A model generated the notes under the pieces. It made no database searches. It saw only the letters and a list, made by a program, of their open reading frames with translations, and was not told the DNA's origin. A program made the translations under genes and the position numbers. A stretch of 64,000 bases of DNA from Sphingomonas echinoides (GTDB lineage Bacteria > Pseudomonadota > Alphaproteobacteria > Sphingomonadales > Sphingomonadaceae), in contig NZ_JAPYKK010000003.1 of assembly GCF_029623395.1 (NCBI RefSeq), positions 1-64,000 of the forward strand. The letters are read 5' to 3'. Shown here one piece after another: positions 18,671-27,559 of the stretch. Each line of letters starts with the position of its first letter. Within the stretch, counting starts at the first letter, position 1.

Positions 18671-18780
18671 GCTTCCCAGGCGAAGGCCGGGGTCCAGTTG
18701 CGGGACGATCGTTATCGAGCGCGGCGTGCGCAAACGGGATCGCTCACAACTGGCCCCCGGCCTGCGCCGGGGAGAAGCGC
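18671..18780. repeat. REP-like inverted repeat between tetR and gcdH
   Basis: Two arms, about 18672-18700 and 18748-18777, are imperfect inverted copies (GGCCGGGGTCCAGTTG against CAACTGGCCCCCGGCC). Each arm also forms its own small hairpin (CCCAGGCGAAGG; GGCCTGCGCCGGGG). This type of intergenic repeat differs in sequence from the CCCTCTCCCC elements elsewhere in the window. Confidence 0.7.
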
Positions 18781-18785
18781 AGGGA

Positions 18786-20042
18786 TTAGGTGTTCAGCAC
18801 CCGGTCGTCGAACAGGCCGAACACGATGGTGGAAGCGTAATACGCAATCGCTTTGTCGCGCGGCATCGTGCCGGCCCATTTGCGCATGTCGAACGCCGCA
18901 TTCTGCAATGCCATCAACGCCTGCGCCGCGATCAACGGATCGACCGCACGGACCGATGCCTCGGCGACACCGTCGCTGATCGTCCCAGCGTAGCGCCGTG
19001 CGATCCGATTGGAGCGATCGACCATCGCCCGCCGTCCCTCGGCGGGGAGGCCCGACAAGGCGGTCGTCCGCAACAAGGGGCCGCGTTCCGAGAATTGCAC
19101 GTCGAGCAACGTCGCGATCGTTCCTGAAAGCCGATCCCATTGCGACCCGCCGCGTTCGTCCGCGAGATGCTGCGCATCGGCGATCGTATCGAGGCTGCGT
19201 TTGTAACAAGCGAGCACCAGATCATCCTTGGCGTCGAGGTGATGGTAGAAGCTGCCCTTTGTCACATTGAGCTGCGACGCAATCCGCTGGACCGACGCAC
19301 CACGATAGCCGAGCTCGTTGATCAGCCGGGTCGCCGCGAGCAGGAACGCCTCACGCCCGGGCTCGGGTTCGTCGTGCACCAGGTCGATCAGTTCGGGGTC
19401 CCAGCGCGCCTTGGGGGCGGCGATGCCGTGCGCGAACACGTCCATCAGGCGTTCCTCGACCCGGGCATATTGATCGGGTTCGTAGCGCACGAGCCAGATC
19501 GGCAACCAGAAGGTGTTCTCCAGGAGGACGTGCGCGCGGGCGCCGAACAGATCGGTCTGGGCGCGGTTCGTGGCCGTGCCCCACAGGCTGCGGGTCTTGC
19601 GGAAGACTTCGCGCCATCCGGTCATCAGGCGCCCGAGCACGGGTTCTTCCATCGCGCGGAGATCCGACAGGATCGCGAAGGCGGTTTCCTCGCCCCGCTG
19701 GATCGCGGCCAACCGCTCGAAATTGAGCGCGAGATAGCGCGCAACGCGGTCGCGTGGCGTCGCCTCCGCGAGCGATTCGTCGAGCATCGCCTGCAACCGC
19801 TCGAGCGTCTGCTCGAAACAGGCTGCGGCAAGGTCCTCCTTGCGCTTGAAATAATAGGTGACGCTGGTCGTGTTGAGCCCGACCCGGCGCGCGACGTCGG
19901 CGAAAGTCATGCCCTTGGCGCTCTGTTCGTTGATCGCTTCCGCCGCAGCGGCCAGGATCGCATCGCGCTTGGCGCGGAATCGCTTGGTGCTGGTGCCGGG
20001 ATCCGCCGCCTCTGCGGTCTGTTCGATTGCTGTTTCCTCCAT
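18786..20042 (-). CDS. Double TetR-type transcriptional regulator (two fused TetR units)
   Basis: A 418-residue protein that contains two complete TetR/AcrR units in tandem. The first DNA-binding region is at residues about 22-75 (MTFADVARRVGLNTTSVTYY then FKRKEDL), the second at about 232-280 (GASVQRIASQLNVTKGSFYH then HLDAKDDL). Each is followed by its own alpha-helical ligand region. A usual TetR protein is about 200 residues, so this is an intramolecular pseudo-dimer. The ATG at 20042 is chosen from the family-like start and an AAGG eight bases upstream; the frame further upstream is not TetR-like. It is divergent from the ACAD/ADH/kinase/SDR operon and upstream of gcdH, so it probably controls acyl-CoA catabolism. 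Confidence 0.88.
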   Translation of the reverse strand: MEETAIEQTAEAADPGTSTKRFRAKRDAILAAAAEAINEQSAKGMTFADVARRVGLNTTSVTYYFKRKEDLAAACFEQTLERLQAMLDESLAEATPRDRVARYLALNFERLAAIQRGEETAFAILSDLRAMEEPVLGRLMTGWREVFRKTRSLWGTATNRAQTDLFGARAHVLLENTFWLPIWLVRYEPDQYARVEERLMDVFAHGIAAPKARWDPELIDLVHDEPEPGREAFLLAATRLINELGYRGASVQRIASQLNVTKGSFYHHLDAKDDLVLACYKRSLDTIADAQHLADERGGSQWDRLSGTIATLLDVQFSERGPLLRTTALSGLPAEGRRAMVDRSNRIARRYAGTISDGVAEASVRAVDPLIAAQALMALQNAAFDMRKWAGTMPRDKAIAYYASTIVFGLFDDRVLNT

Positions 20043-20121
20043 GCCGGAAACCTTACCAACATCTTTTAGAAGAAACAGTCCTTTTTCGATCGCGCCGACG
20101 TAGCCGTAATTTACCGCTCGA

Positions 20122-20150
20122 ACCGGCTTTACCGAAAACCCGGTACGGTA
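20122..20150. promoter_or_regulatory. Candidate TetR operator between the divergent tetR and ACAD genes
   Basis: The 156-bp intergenic region contains nested inverted repeats: TACCG-6-CGGTA at 20130-20145 and ACCGG/CCGGT arms at 20122 and 20140, with a further CGGTA at 20146-20150. The position between the double-TetR gene and its divergent neighbour fits autoregulation. No experimental support. Confidence 0.4.
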
Positions 20151-20198
20151 TACCCAACGCCGGTGAAGGCCGCAAACGGCCACCCTTGGAGAGACGCG

Positions 20199-21476
20199 AT
20201 GGACTTCAGCTTCACCGAACGCGAAACCTATTTCCGGGATCGCGTGAAGAGCTTCATCGACGAACAGATCCGCCCGCGCCAGTCCGAATATGACGCGCAG
20301 GCGCATGAAGGCGAGCGCTGGAAGGTCATTCCGGTGATCGAGGAGATGAAGGAGAAGACCAAGGCTGCCGGCCTGTGGAATTTCTTCATGCCCCCGCATT
20401 CCGGGCAGAATCACGTCGACGACACGTTCGAGTTCGAAGGCACCCAACTCAGCAATCTTGAATATGCGTTATGCGCCGAGGAGATGGGCAAGGTCGGCTG
20501 GGCGAGCGAGTGTTTCAACTGTTCGGCACCTGACACCGGCAACATGGAAGTGCTCCATCGCTACGGTACGCGCGAGCACAAGGATCGCTGGCTGCGGCCG
20601 CTGATGCACGGCGAGATCCGCTCCGCCTTCCTGATGACCGAACCGGCGGTTGCTTCGTCGGATGCGACCAACATCGAGACGTCGATCGTCCGGGACGGGG
20701 ACGACTATGTCATCAATGGTACCAAATGGTGGTCGTCCGGCGTCGGTGACCCGCGCTGCAAGGTCGCGATCACGATGGGCAAGACCAACCCTGACGCCTC
20801 GCGCCACAGCCAGCAGAGCATGATCCTGGTGCCGATGGATACGCCCGGTGTGACGATCAAGCGGATGCTGTCGGTCTATGGCTATGACCATGCGCCGCAC
20901 GGGCACGGCGAAGTGGTGCTCGAGAATGTCCGCGTGCCCGCCGAGAACATCCTGCTCGGCGAAGGCCGCGGGTTCGAGATCGCGCAGGGGCGGCTCGGGC
21001 CGGGCCGGATCCATCACTGTATGCGGACGATCGGCGTTGCCGAAACCGGGATCGAGGCGATGGCGAAGCGGCTGCTGAGCCGCGTCGCGTTCGGCAAGCG
21101 GATCGCCGACCAGTCGGTGTGGGAGCAGCGCATCGCCAAGGCGCGGATCGACATCGAGATGACCCGGCTGTTGTGCCTGAAGGCCGCGGACATGATGGAC
21201 AAGGCGGGCAACAAGTCCGCGCAGCTCGAGATCGCGATGATCAAGGTGCAGGCGCCCAACATGGCGCTGCAGATCCTCGACGATGCGGTCCAGGCGCATG
21301 GCGGCGGCGGGGTGTCGGGTGACTTCCACCTCGCGCATGACTGGGCCGCGCTGCGTACGCTGCGGTTCGCCGACGGGCCGGATGAAGTCCACAACCGGGC
21401 GATCGCGCGCAACGAGTTCGGCAAATATGCCGATCTGCCCGCGGCGGTCGCGGCGAAGGATGCAGTGCGGCGCTGA
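20199..21476 (+). CDS. Acyl-CoA dehydrogenase, ACAD10/11 (LvaC-like) type
   Basis: A 425-residue acyl-CoA dehydrogenase. Flavin- and substrate-binding segments include [19 protein letters not shown], then [16 protein letters not shown] and [15 protein letters not shown]. The arginine/glycine region [21 protein letters not shown] and the C-terminal [18 protein letters not shown] with [14 protein letters not shown] are typical of the ACAD10/ACAD11 branch. It heads a plus-strand run with a Zn-alcohol dehydrogenase, an ACAD10/11-type kinase and two SDRs. In Pseudomonas the similar enzyme LvaC works with a kinase on 4-hydroxyacyl-CoA. The ATG at 20199 follows GGAGAG. The assignment to this branch is by motif and neighbourhood. 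Confidence 0.88.
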   Translation: MDFSFTERETYFRDRVKSFIDEQIRPRQSEYDAQAHEGERWKVIPVIEEMKEKTKAAGLWNFFMPPHSGQNHVDDTFEFEGTQLSNLEYALCAEEMGKVGWASECFNCSAPDTGNMEVLHRYGTREHKDRWLRPLMHGEIRSAFLMTEPAVASSDATNIETSIVRDGDDYVINGTKWWSSGVGDPRCKVAITMGKTNPDASRHSQQSMILVPMDTPGVTIKRMLSVYGYDHAPHGHGEVVLENVRVPAENILLGEGRGFEIAQGRLGPGRIHHCMRTIGVAETGIEAMAKRLLSRVAFGKRIADQSVWEQRIAKARIDIEMTRLLCLKAADMMDKAGNKSAQLEIAMIKVQAPNMALQILDDAVQAHGGGGVSGDFHLAHDWAALRTLRFADGPDEVHNRAIARNEFGKYADLPAAVAAKDAVRR

Positions 21477-21480
21477 CATG

Positions 21481-21603
21481 CTCCCTCTCCCCGCCTGCGG
21501 GGAGAGGGCAGGGGAGAGGGGCAGTCCGCTAACACATGAGATCAGAGCCGATGTGGAGAGACTGCCCTCTCCCCGGCTCTCTTTCGCAAGCGGAAGAGGG
21601 AGA
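21481..21603. repeat. REP/BIME-like element 1 (CCCTCTCCCC type)
   Basis: Two hairpins in opposite orientation: CCCTCTCCCCGCCTGCGGGGAGAGGG at the left (written as arms CCCTCTCCCC and GGGGAGAGGG) and a degenerate partner at the right ending GGAAGAGGGAGAAG. Between them are AGGGGAGAGGGGCAGT and its inverse ACTGCCCTCTCCCCGG. The right edge provides the ribosome site of the alcohol dehydrogenase start at 21608. Confidence 0.82.
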
Positions 21604-21607
21604 AGAC

Positions 21608-22693
21608 ATGAAAGCCGCCGTCCTCCACGCGCCCAACACCGACCTCGTGATCGAGGACATCCGCATCGCCGACCCGGCACCGCGCGAAGTGCTGATCCGC
21701 ACCGTCGCGTGCGGGGTGTGCCGATCCGACCTGCACTTCGTCGATGGCGCGTTCCCGCACCCGATGCCGACGGTTCCCGGCCATGAAGCCGCCGGGATCG
21801 TCGAGGCGGTCGGATCGGACGTGGCGCATCTGAAGGTGGGGGATCACGTCGTCACCTTCTTCACGGTGTTCTGCGGTGCGTGCGAGATGTGCGTGACGGG
21901 GCGGCCATCGTTGTGCGTCGATCCGTCGACCCGCCGGCCCAAGGGCGCGGACCCGCGATTGAGCCTGGCGGACGGGACGCCGCTCACGCCGTTCCTCAAT
22001 CTGTCGGCCTTTGCCGAGATGATGCTGGTGCATGAGAACGCCTGCGTCGCGATCGACAAGGCGATGCCGCTCGACCGGGCGGCGTTGCTCGGCTGCGCCG
22101 TGATCACCGGGGCGGGATCGATTTTCAACGATAGCCAGTTGCGGCCCGGCGAAACCGTCGCGGTCATCGGGTGCGGTGGGATCGGGCTCGCCGCGATCAA
22201 CGCCGCGAAGATCGCGGGCGCGGGCATGATCCTCGCGATCGACCCGGTCGGCGAGAAGCGCGCGCTGGCGGAGAAACTCGGCGCGACGCACAGCTTCGAT
22301 GCGAATGCGCCGGATCTGGCAAAGCAGGTCGCCGCGTTGACCGGGGGTGGGGTGCATTATGCGATCGAGGCGGTCGGGCGGTCCAACACCGCCGAACTCG
22401 CCTGGACGATCCTGCGCCGTGGCGGGACCGCGACGATCCTCGGCATGATCGCGCCGGGCAATGACGTGAAGATTCCCGGCCCGACCTTCCTGACAGGCAA
22501 GAAGCTGCAAGGCTCGCTGCTCGGGTCGACGCGCTTCCCGATCGACATGCCGCGCCTTGTGCGGCTGTACCTCGATGGGAAGCTCGACCTCGATACGATG
22601 GTCGCCGAGCGGATCGGGCTGGAGGACGTCAACGACGCTTTGGCCAAGCTGCGCAGCGGGGACACCGTTCGCTCGGTGATCGAATTCGCATGA
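21608..22693 (+). CDS. Zinc-dependent alcohol dehydrogenase (MDR superfamily)
   Basis: A 361-residue medium-chain dehydrogenase. Catalytic-zinc ligands are in CGVCRSDLHFVDG and PGHEAAGIVEAVG. Structural-zinc cysteines are in FCGACEMCVTGRPSLC. The NAD-binding loop is VIGCGGIGLAAINAAK with ILAIDP. The layout is that of class III-like alcohol dehydrogenases. The ATG at 21608 lies after GAGGGAGAAGAC, which is the edge of a REP-like repeat. Its stop overlaps the next start (ATGA). In context it could oxidise a hydroxyacyl or alcohol intermediate of the pathway encoded by the neighbouring genes. Confidence 0.92.
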   Translation: MKAAVLHAPNTDLVIEDIRIADPAPREVLIRTVACGVCRSDLHFVDGAFPHPMPTVPGHEAAGIVEAVGSDVAHLKVGDHVVTFFTVFCGACEMCVTGRPSLCVDPSTRRPKGADPRLSLADGTPLTPFLNLSAFAEMMLVHENACVAIDKAMPLDRAALLGCAVITGAGSIFNDSQLRPGETVAVIGCGGIGLAAINAAKIAGAGMILAIDPVGEKRALAEKLGATHSFDANAPDLAKQVAALTGGGVHYAIEAVGRSNTAELAWTILRRGGTATILGMIAPGNDVKIPGPTFLTGKKLQGSLLGSTRFPIDMPRLVRLYLDGKLDLDTMVAERIGLEDVNDALAKLRSGDTVRSVIEFA

Positions 22694-23745
22694 CCGACTT
22701 TGCGCCACAGACGATGGCGGTCCCCGACAAGGATCGGCTCGACGAGGATCGGCTGACCGCGTGGATGGTGGCGAACGTCGCCGGGTTTGAAGGCCCGCTG
22801 ACCTATGCCAAATTCTCGGGCGGGCAATCCAATCCGACGTTCAAGATTTCCGCTGCCTCGGGCGACTATGTCCTGCGGCGCAAGCCATTGGGCAATCTGC
22901 TGCCTTCCGCGCATGCGGTCGACCGCGAATATCGCGTGATTGCCGGACTGTACCCGACCGGCTTTCCGGTCGCGCGGCCTTATGGGCTGTGCACCGATCC
23001 GGCGGTGATCGGGACCGACTTTTACGTGATGGGGTTCGCCGATGGGCGTAACCTGTGGGACGGGACGCTTCCCGAATTTGCGCCTGCCGAACGGACCGGC
23101 ATCTACAATGCGATGTGTGATACGCTGGCGGCGCTGCACATGACCGATCACGAGGCCGCAGGGCTCGGCGATTACGGACGCCCCGGCAATTACTTCGAGC
23201 GGCAGGTCGCACGCTGGACCAAGCAATATCGCGCGTCCGAGACCGAGCGGATGGAATCGGTCGAGCGTCTGATCGACTATCTTGGCCGCACCGTGCCGCC
23301 GCAGACGCGCACGTCGATCGTTCACGGCGACTATCGCATCGACAACATGATCTTCCACAAGACCGAGCCGCGCGTGATCGCGTTGCTCGACTGGGAGCTG
23401 TCGACGCTCGGCGACCCGCTCGCCGATTTCAGCTATTTCCTGATGAGCTGGGTGACCGCGCCCGAAGGGCGTTCGGGCGTGCTTGGCCATACTGGGCCTG
23501 CCACGGGCATCCCGACGATCGAGGACATGGTCGCACGCTATTGTGCCGCGACCGGGCGGGACGGGGTGCCCGATCTCAACTGGTATTTCTCTTACAATCT
23601 CTTCCGACTGACCGGCATCGTCCAGGGGATCAAGAAGCGGATCGTCGAGGGTACGGCGTCGAGCGCGCAGGCCGAGAAATCGGCAGCGGGGGTGTATCGG
23701 CTTGCTGATGCTGCGTGGGATTTCGCGGTGAAGGCGGGGGCTTAA
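22690..23745 (+). CDS. ACAD10/11-type (LvaA-like) phosphotransferase
   Basis: A 351-residue kinase of the aminoglycoside-phosphotransferase superfamily. Motifs are the glycine-rich KFSGGQSNPTFKI, the ATP Lys in YVLRRKPLGNLLPSAH, the catalytic loop SIVHGDYRIDNMIFH and the metal Asp in ALLDWELSTLGDPLAD. This type is fused to an acyl-CoA dehydrogenase in animal ACAD10/11 and stands alone in bacteria as LvaA, where it phosphorylates the 4-hydroxyl of acyl-CoA. It overlaps the alcohol dehydrogenase by four bases and follows the matching dehydrogenase gene two genes upstream, which supports that role. No LvaB-like small partner is visible. Confidence 0.87.
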   Translation: MTDFAPQTMAVPDKDRLDEDRLTAWMVANVAGFEGPLTYAKFSGGQSNPTFKISAASGDYVLRRKPLGNLLPSAHAVDREYRVIAGLYPTGFPVARPYGLCTDPAVIGTDFYVMGFADGRNLWDGTLPEFAPAERTGIYNAMCDTLAALHMTDHEAAGLGDYGRPGNYFERQVARWTKQYRASETERMESVERLIDYLGRTVPPQTRTSIVHGDYRIDNMIFHKTEPRVIALLDWELSTLGDPLADFSYFLMSWVTAPEGRSGVLGHTGPATGIPTIEDMVARYCAATGRDGVPDLNWYFSYNLFRLTGIVQGIKKRIVEGTASSAQAEKSAAGVYRLADAAWDFAVKAGA

Positions 23746-23748
23746 AGC

Positions 23749-23856
23749 ACTCCCTCTCCCCTCAGGGGAGAGGGCTGGGGAGAGGGGCAGTATCGGGACG
23801 CGGCGCTTGTAACAGCCCCTCTCCCCGGCCCTCTCCCCGAAGGGGAGAGGGAGAAG
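23749..23856. repeat. REP/BIME-like element 2 (CCCTCTCCCC type)
   Basis: Left hairpin CCCTCTCCCCTCAGGGGAGAGGG (arms CCCTCTCCCC/GGGGAGAGGG) with trailing GGGGAGAGGGGCAGT; right hairpin CCCTCTCCCCGAAGGGGAGAGGG preceded by CCCCTCTCCCCGG. The right edge GGGAGAAGAAG directly precedes the ATG of the SDR at 23860. Confidence 0.85.
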
Positions 23857-23859
23857 AAG

Positions 23860-24624
23860 ATGTCGCAATTCGATTTAACCGGCAAAGTTGCCGTCGTGAC
23901 CGGCTCGTCACGCGGGATCGGCAAGGCGAGCGCCTTCGAACTCGCGGAACATGGCGCCAAGGTCGTCATCTCGAGCCGCAAGCAGGACGCTTGCGATGCG
24001 GTCGCCGCGGAGATCAATGCGCGGCTCGGTGAGGGCACCGCGATCGCGGTGGCGGCAAACATCTCCGACAAGGCGGGGCTGCAACATCTGGTCGATGCGA
24101 CGCGCGCCGCGTTCGGGCAGATCGACGTGCTCGTCTGCAATGCCGCCTCCAACCCCTATTACGGTCCGCAAGCCGGCATCGCGGACGATCAGTTCCGCAA
24201 GATCCTCGACAACAACATCGTCTCCAACCACTGGCTCATCACGATGGTCGCCCCCGAGATGCGCGAACGGCGCGCCGGATCGATCATCATCGTCTCGTCG
24301 ATCGGTGGCTTGCGGGGGTCGACGCTGATCGGGGCCTATTGCATCTCCAAGGCCGCCGACATGCAGCTCGCGCGAAACCTCGCGCATGAATTCGGGCCGG
24401 ACAACGTTCGCGTCAATTGCATCGCGCCGGGGCTGATCAAGACCGATTTCGCGCGCGCCTTGTGGGAGGATCCCGAACGGATCGAAGCCGCGAACAAGAC
24501 CGTGCCGCTGCGCCGGATCGGCGAACCCGAGGAAATTGCAGGCGCGGTCGTGTTTCTCGCCAGCCAGGCGAGCAGCTTCATGACCGGGCAGACGATCGTG
24601 CTCGATGGTGGCGTGACGATTTAG
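23860..24624 (+). CDS. Short-chain dehydrogenase/reductase (first of two)
   Basis: A 254-residue NAD(P)-dependent oxidoreductase of the classical SDR type. The cofactor motif is VVTGSSRGIGKAS, the NAG-like motif NAASNPYY, the catalytic Ser in IIIVSSIGG and the Tyr/Lys pair in AYCISKAADM. The C-terminus (FLASQASSFMTGQTIVLDGG) is normal. Its start lies right after a REP-like repeat whose purine edge acts as ribosome site. It is the fourth gene of the plus-strand operon; in a levulinate-like pathway an SDR reduces the 4-keto group, which fits but is not proven. Confidence 0.92.
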   Translation: MSQFDLTGKVAVVTGSSRGIGKASAFELAEHGAKVVISSRKQDACDAVAAEINARLGEGTAIAVAANISDKAGLQHLVDATRAAFGQIDVLVCNAASNPYYGPQAGIADDQFRKILDNNIVSNHWLITMVAPEMRERRAGSIIIVSSIGGLRGSTLIGAYCISKAADMQLARNLAHEFGPDNVRVNCIAPGLIKTDFARALWEDPERIEAANKTVPLRRIGEPEEIAGAVVFLASQASSFMTGQTIVLDGGVTI

Positions 24625-24636
24625 GGGGAGCAGCAC

Positions 24637-25440
24637 ATGACGCAGCGTTTCACGGGCAAGTCGATCATCGTCACGGGGGCAGGGTCCGGCATCGGCCGCG
24701 CCAGCGCCTTGCTGTTCGCGCGCGAGGGCGGATCGGTGCTCGTCGCCGATCGCAGCGATACGGTACATGAGACCGCGGCGCTGATCGACCAGGCCGGGGG
24801 CACGGCGCACGCGATCCAGGTCGATGCGGGCGACGAAGCGGATGTCGTCCGCGCAGTACAGGTGGCGTGCGAATATTACGGCGGGCTCGACATCATGTTT
24901 GCCAACGCCGGGGTTTCCGGCGGGATGGCGAACCTGTTCGATACCGATGTCGCGCTGATTACCGAGGTGTTGCGGGTGAACCTGATCGGTCCGTTCCTGG
25001 CGATCAAACATGCCGCCCCCAGGATCGCGGAGCGTGGCGGCGGTGCGATCGTGCTGACGGCGAGTGTCGCGGGGATCCGGTCGGGGGCGGGATCACCGGC
25101 GTATTCGGCGTCCAAGGCGGGCGTGATCAACCTTGCGATGGTGTCTGCACAGCAATTGGCGGGATCGAACGTGCGGGTGAACGCGATCTGCCCGGGGCTT
25201 ACCGAAACCGGCATGACCAAACCCACGTTCGATTATGCGCGTGAGGCGGGAAAGATCGACCGGGTCGGCCGGCTCAACCCGCTGCGTCGCGGTGCCCAGC
25301 CCGAGGAACTCGCCGAAGTTGCGGCCTTCCTCGCGTCGGATGCGGCCAGCTACGTCAACGGTCAGGCGATCGCGGTCGACGGGGGGCTGTCGAGCAGCCA
25401 CCCCGTCACCAAGCAGGAATATGGCAAGACCGCGGTCTGA
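24637..25440 (+). CDS. Short-chain dehydrogenase/reductase (second of two)
   Basis: A 267-residue classical SDR. Cofactor motif [19 protein letters not shown] after beta-2 (suggesting NAD use), [10 protein letters not shown], catalytic Ser in VLTASVAGI and Tyr/Lys in [10 protein letters not shown]. It follows the first SDR by 12 bp with ribosome site GGGGGAG, so the two are co-transcribed. Its stop is adjacent to the convergent stop of the catalase-like gene, which ends the operon. The substrate is unknown. Confidence 0.92.
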   Translation: MTQRFTGKSIIVTGAGSGIGRASALLFAREGGSVLVADRSDTVHETAALIDQAGGTAHAIQVDAGDEADVVRAVQVACEYYGGLDIMFANAGVSGGMANLFDTDVALITEVLRVNLIGPFLAIKHAAPRIAERGGGAIVLTASVAGIRSGAGSPAYSASKAGVINLAMVSAQQLAGSNVRVNAICPGLTETGMTKPTFDYAREAGKIDRVGRLNPLRRGAQPEELAEVAAFLASDAASYVNGQAIAVDGGLSSSHPVTKQEYGKTAV

Positions 25441-26541
25441 TCAGTCGAGCGCGGGCAGCGCCTTGGGTTCGTGGATCGGGCAGCGGTTGAAGTCGGCGCG
25501 GAAGTCCGACGACATCTGATACGCCGACTTGCGGACCCGGTTGATCTGGCCGAGCGGCTGGTGTGCCGCGAGCCCGGTCCACACGCTGAACCGCATTCCG
25601 TCGTCGATCGCCTTGGCGCGATCGGCGGTCCAGCTTGGCTGCGCGGCTACCCGGATCGTCGCGACCGTAGTGAAGGGGCTTTCCGCCTCATCCCAGACTG
25701 CGTCGGCTTTCTCGATCGGCATGGTTTCGAGGTCGCGGCACAATTGTACGCGAAGCTCCCACATGGCGTCGCCGGCCGTCATCACCGCGTTGATTTCCTC
25801 GCGCAACGCATCGGGGCGGTTGTGCGTGTCGACCTTCTCCTTGGTGTGCGCGGTCAGATTGCTAGACACCGGGGCAAGCGAGAATTTGGCGATATAGCTG
25901 CCGAACCGGAATGGCGTCGCGCTGTAATAGGTCTCGCCAAGCGGGTGGACGTTGGGCGCGCCGCCAAGCGTCTGCAACGCGGGGCTGGGCAAGCCGATCG
26001 CCTCCAGCGCCGCCTCGGTCCCGCGCAGGACGGCGGACAGCACCTTCTTTGCGCCCTCCGCTTTGTCGGTGGTCTTAGCGAGCAGCTTGAGGTTGGCGAG
26101 GAACGGCCTGGCGTTTGGCGTCGCAAACGCGGGGCCGTTGATCATGATGAAGTCCTGCGTCGTTTCCCCTTCCGAGCCGGGGAGGCGATCGCCCGCAACG
26201 TCGAGCAGCTTGAACGCAAGACCGCGCGGAACGGAGATCGAATCGTCCAGAATGTCACCGGGGTTGGTCGAGAAACGCATCACGACGGGGTGCTCGCCCG
26301 CCTTGGCGAACACGCCTTGCGCGAGCTCGGCGGGCAGAGTGTCGTGGATCGTCAGTGTGCCTTCGAGCAGCCCGTGGCTTTTTGCATGGACCGACCGAAC
26401 GGCATGACCGTAGTTTTCGGAGGTTGTCTCGAGGATGTCGTGCAGCGCCTTGTTGAGGCCTTGCGACGTTTCGCTCTCGTCTTCGGTGGTCGTCTCGACA
26501 GTGGGGGTGAAGGCGACGGGGGGCTTGAGCGCTTCGGACAT
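25441..26541 (-). CDS. Catalase-family haem protein (SrpA-like, small)
   Basis: A 366-residue protein of the catalase superfamily, shorter than classical catalases (about 480 or more). The active-site His lies in RSVHAKSHGLLEG, and the following VVMRFSTNPGDILDDS with VPRGLAFKLLDV matches the catalase core. The usual C-terminal haem-ligand Tyr motif of full catalases is not seen; the end reads HQPLGQINRVRKSAYQ, as in small catalase-like peroxidases. No signal peptide. The ATG at 26541 is chosen for GGAG seven bases upstream. It may remove peroxide formed by acyl-CoA oxidation, but that is inference from position. Confidence 0.82.
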   Translation of the reverse strand: MSEALKPPVAFTPTVETTTEDESETSQGLNKALHDILETTSENYGHAVRSVHAKSHGLLEGTLTIHDTLPAELAQGVFAKAGEHPVVMRFSTNPGDILDDSISVPRGLAFKLLDVAGDRLPGSEGETTQDFIMINGPAFATPNARPFLANLKLLAKTTDKAEGAKKVLSAVLRGTEAALEAIGLPSPALQTLGGAPNVHPLGETYYSATPFRFGSYIAKFSLAPVSSNLTAHTKEKVDTHNRPDALREEINAVMTAGDAMWELRVQLCRDLETMPIEKADAVWDEAESPFTTVATIRVAAQPSWTADRAKAIDDGMRFSVWTGLAAHQPLGQINRVRKSAYQMSSDFRADFNRCPIHEPKALPALD

Positions 26542-26616
26542 CGGATACTCCATACAACGGTACGCCGATGATAACCTGCCGATCCGTTCGGTGTTCCGCT
26601 CGTCTATTTTGCCCAT

Positions 26617-27492
26617 TTATTCTCGGAGCCGGATCAGCCCTTCCTGCGCGACACTTGCCACCAGCCGCCCGTCGCGCGCGAAGATCTTGCCGCGATTGAA
26701 CCCGCGTGCGTGGCCCGCCCACGGGCTGTCGCACGCATAGAGCAGCCAGTCATCCGCGCGGAAATCTTCGTGCAGCCACAGCGAATGGTCGAGGCTCGCG
26801 GTCTGGAGCTTGTTCATCATCCAGTTGACGCCGTGCGGCAGCGTCGCGGTGCCGAGCAGCGACATGTCGGACGCGTAAGCGAGGATCGCGCGGTGCATCG
26901 CGGGGTCGTCGCCGATCGGTGCGACGACTCGGAACCAGCTGTTCTGGAACGGCGGATGCGCGACGGGATCGAGCCAACTGCGGGGCGAGACCGGGCGGAT
27001 CTCGACCATCCGCGGGCGGAGGAACATCGTGCGATAGCGTTCGGGGATTCGGTCGATCATCGCGAGCCGAAGGTCGCGGTCGTTGGTCAGGTCCTCGGGC
27101 GGGGGCACGTCGGGCATCGTATCCTGATGCGCGAGCCCATCCTCGGGGATTTGCAGCGAGCAGGCGAGGTTGAGGATCGGCACGCCGCGTTGGGTCGCGA
27201 TCACGCGGCGAGTCGAGAAACTCTTGCCGTCGAAGTCGCGGACCACGCGGTAGAGGATCGGGTGATCCTCCGCGCCGGGGCGCATGAAATAGGCGTGGAG
27301 CGAATGGGCGGTCTTTGGCGCATCGGTCGACCGCTGCGCGGCCTGGAGCGCCTGGGCGATCACCTGTCCGCCGAACACGCGGCCGAAGCCGTCGTTGCCG
27401 CGTGGGCCCCGGTACAGGTCGGTATCGATTTCCTCGACGTCGAGAAGATCAATCAGGTCTTGCGCCAGGGTGGCGGGGTTTGGGTCGGTCAT
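26617..27492 (-). CDS. tesB: Acyl-CoA thioesterase II
   Basis: A 291-residue double-hotdog thioesterase that hydrolyses medium- and long-chain acyl-CoA to free acid and CoA. Typical TesB stretches are YRGPRGNDGFGRVFGGQVIA, HSLHAYFMRPGAEDHPILYR and YASDMSLLGTATLPHG in the second hotdog unit, with SLDHSLWLHEDFRADDWLLY near the C-terminus. Normal length. It lies between the catalase-like gene and a pair of acyl-CoA dehydrogenases on the minus strand and may release CoA when acyl-CoA builds up. Confidence 0.93.
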   Translation of the reverse strand: MTDPNPATLAQDLIDLLDVEEIDTDLYRGPRGNDGFGRVFGGQVIAQALQAAQRSTDAPKTAHSLHAYFMRPGAEDHPILYRVVRDFDGKSFSTRRVIATQRGVPILNLACSLQIPEDGLAHQDTMPDVPPPEDLTNDRDLRLAMIDRIPERYRTMFLRPRMVEIRPVSPRSWLDPVAHPPFQNSWFRVVAPIGDDPAMHRAILAYASDMSLLGTATLPHGVNWMMNKLQTASLDHSLWLHEDFRADDWLLYACDSPWAGHARGFNRGKIFARDGRLVASVAQEGLIRLRE

Positions 27493-27559
27493 AGCCTGTC
27501 GGTAGTCACTTGCGCCTCCCCGGCCAAGACCGGGAAGGCGCTGCTGGGCAACGCGGCGG

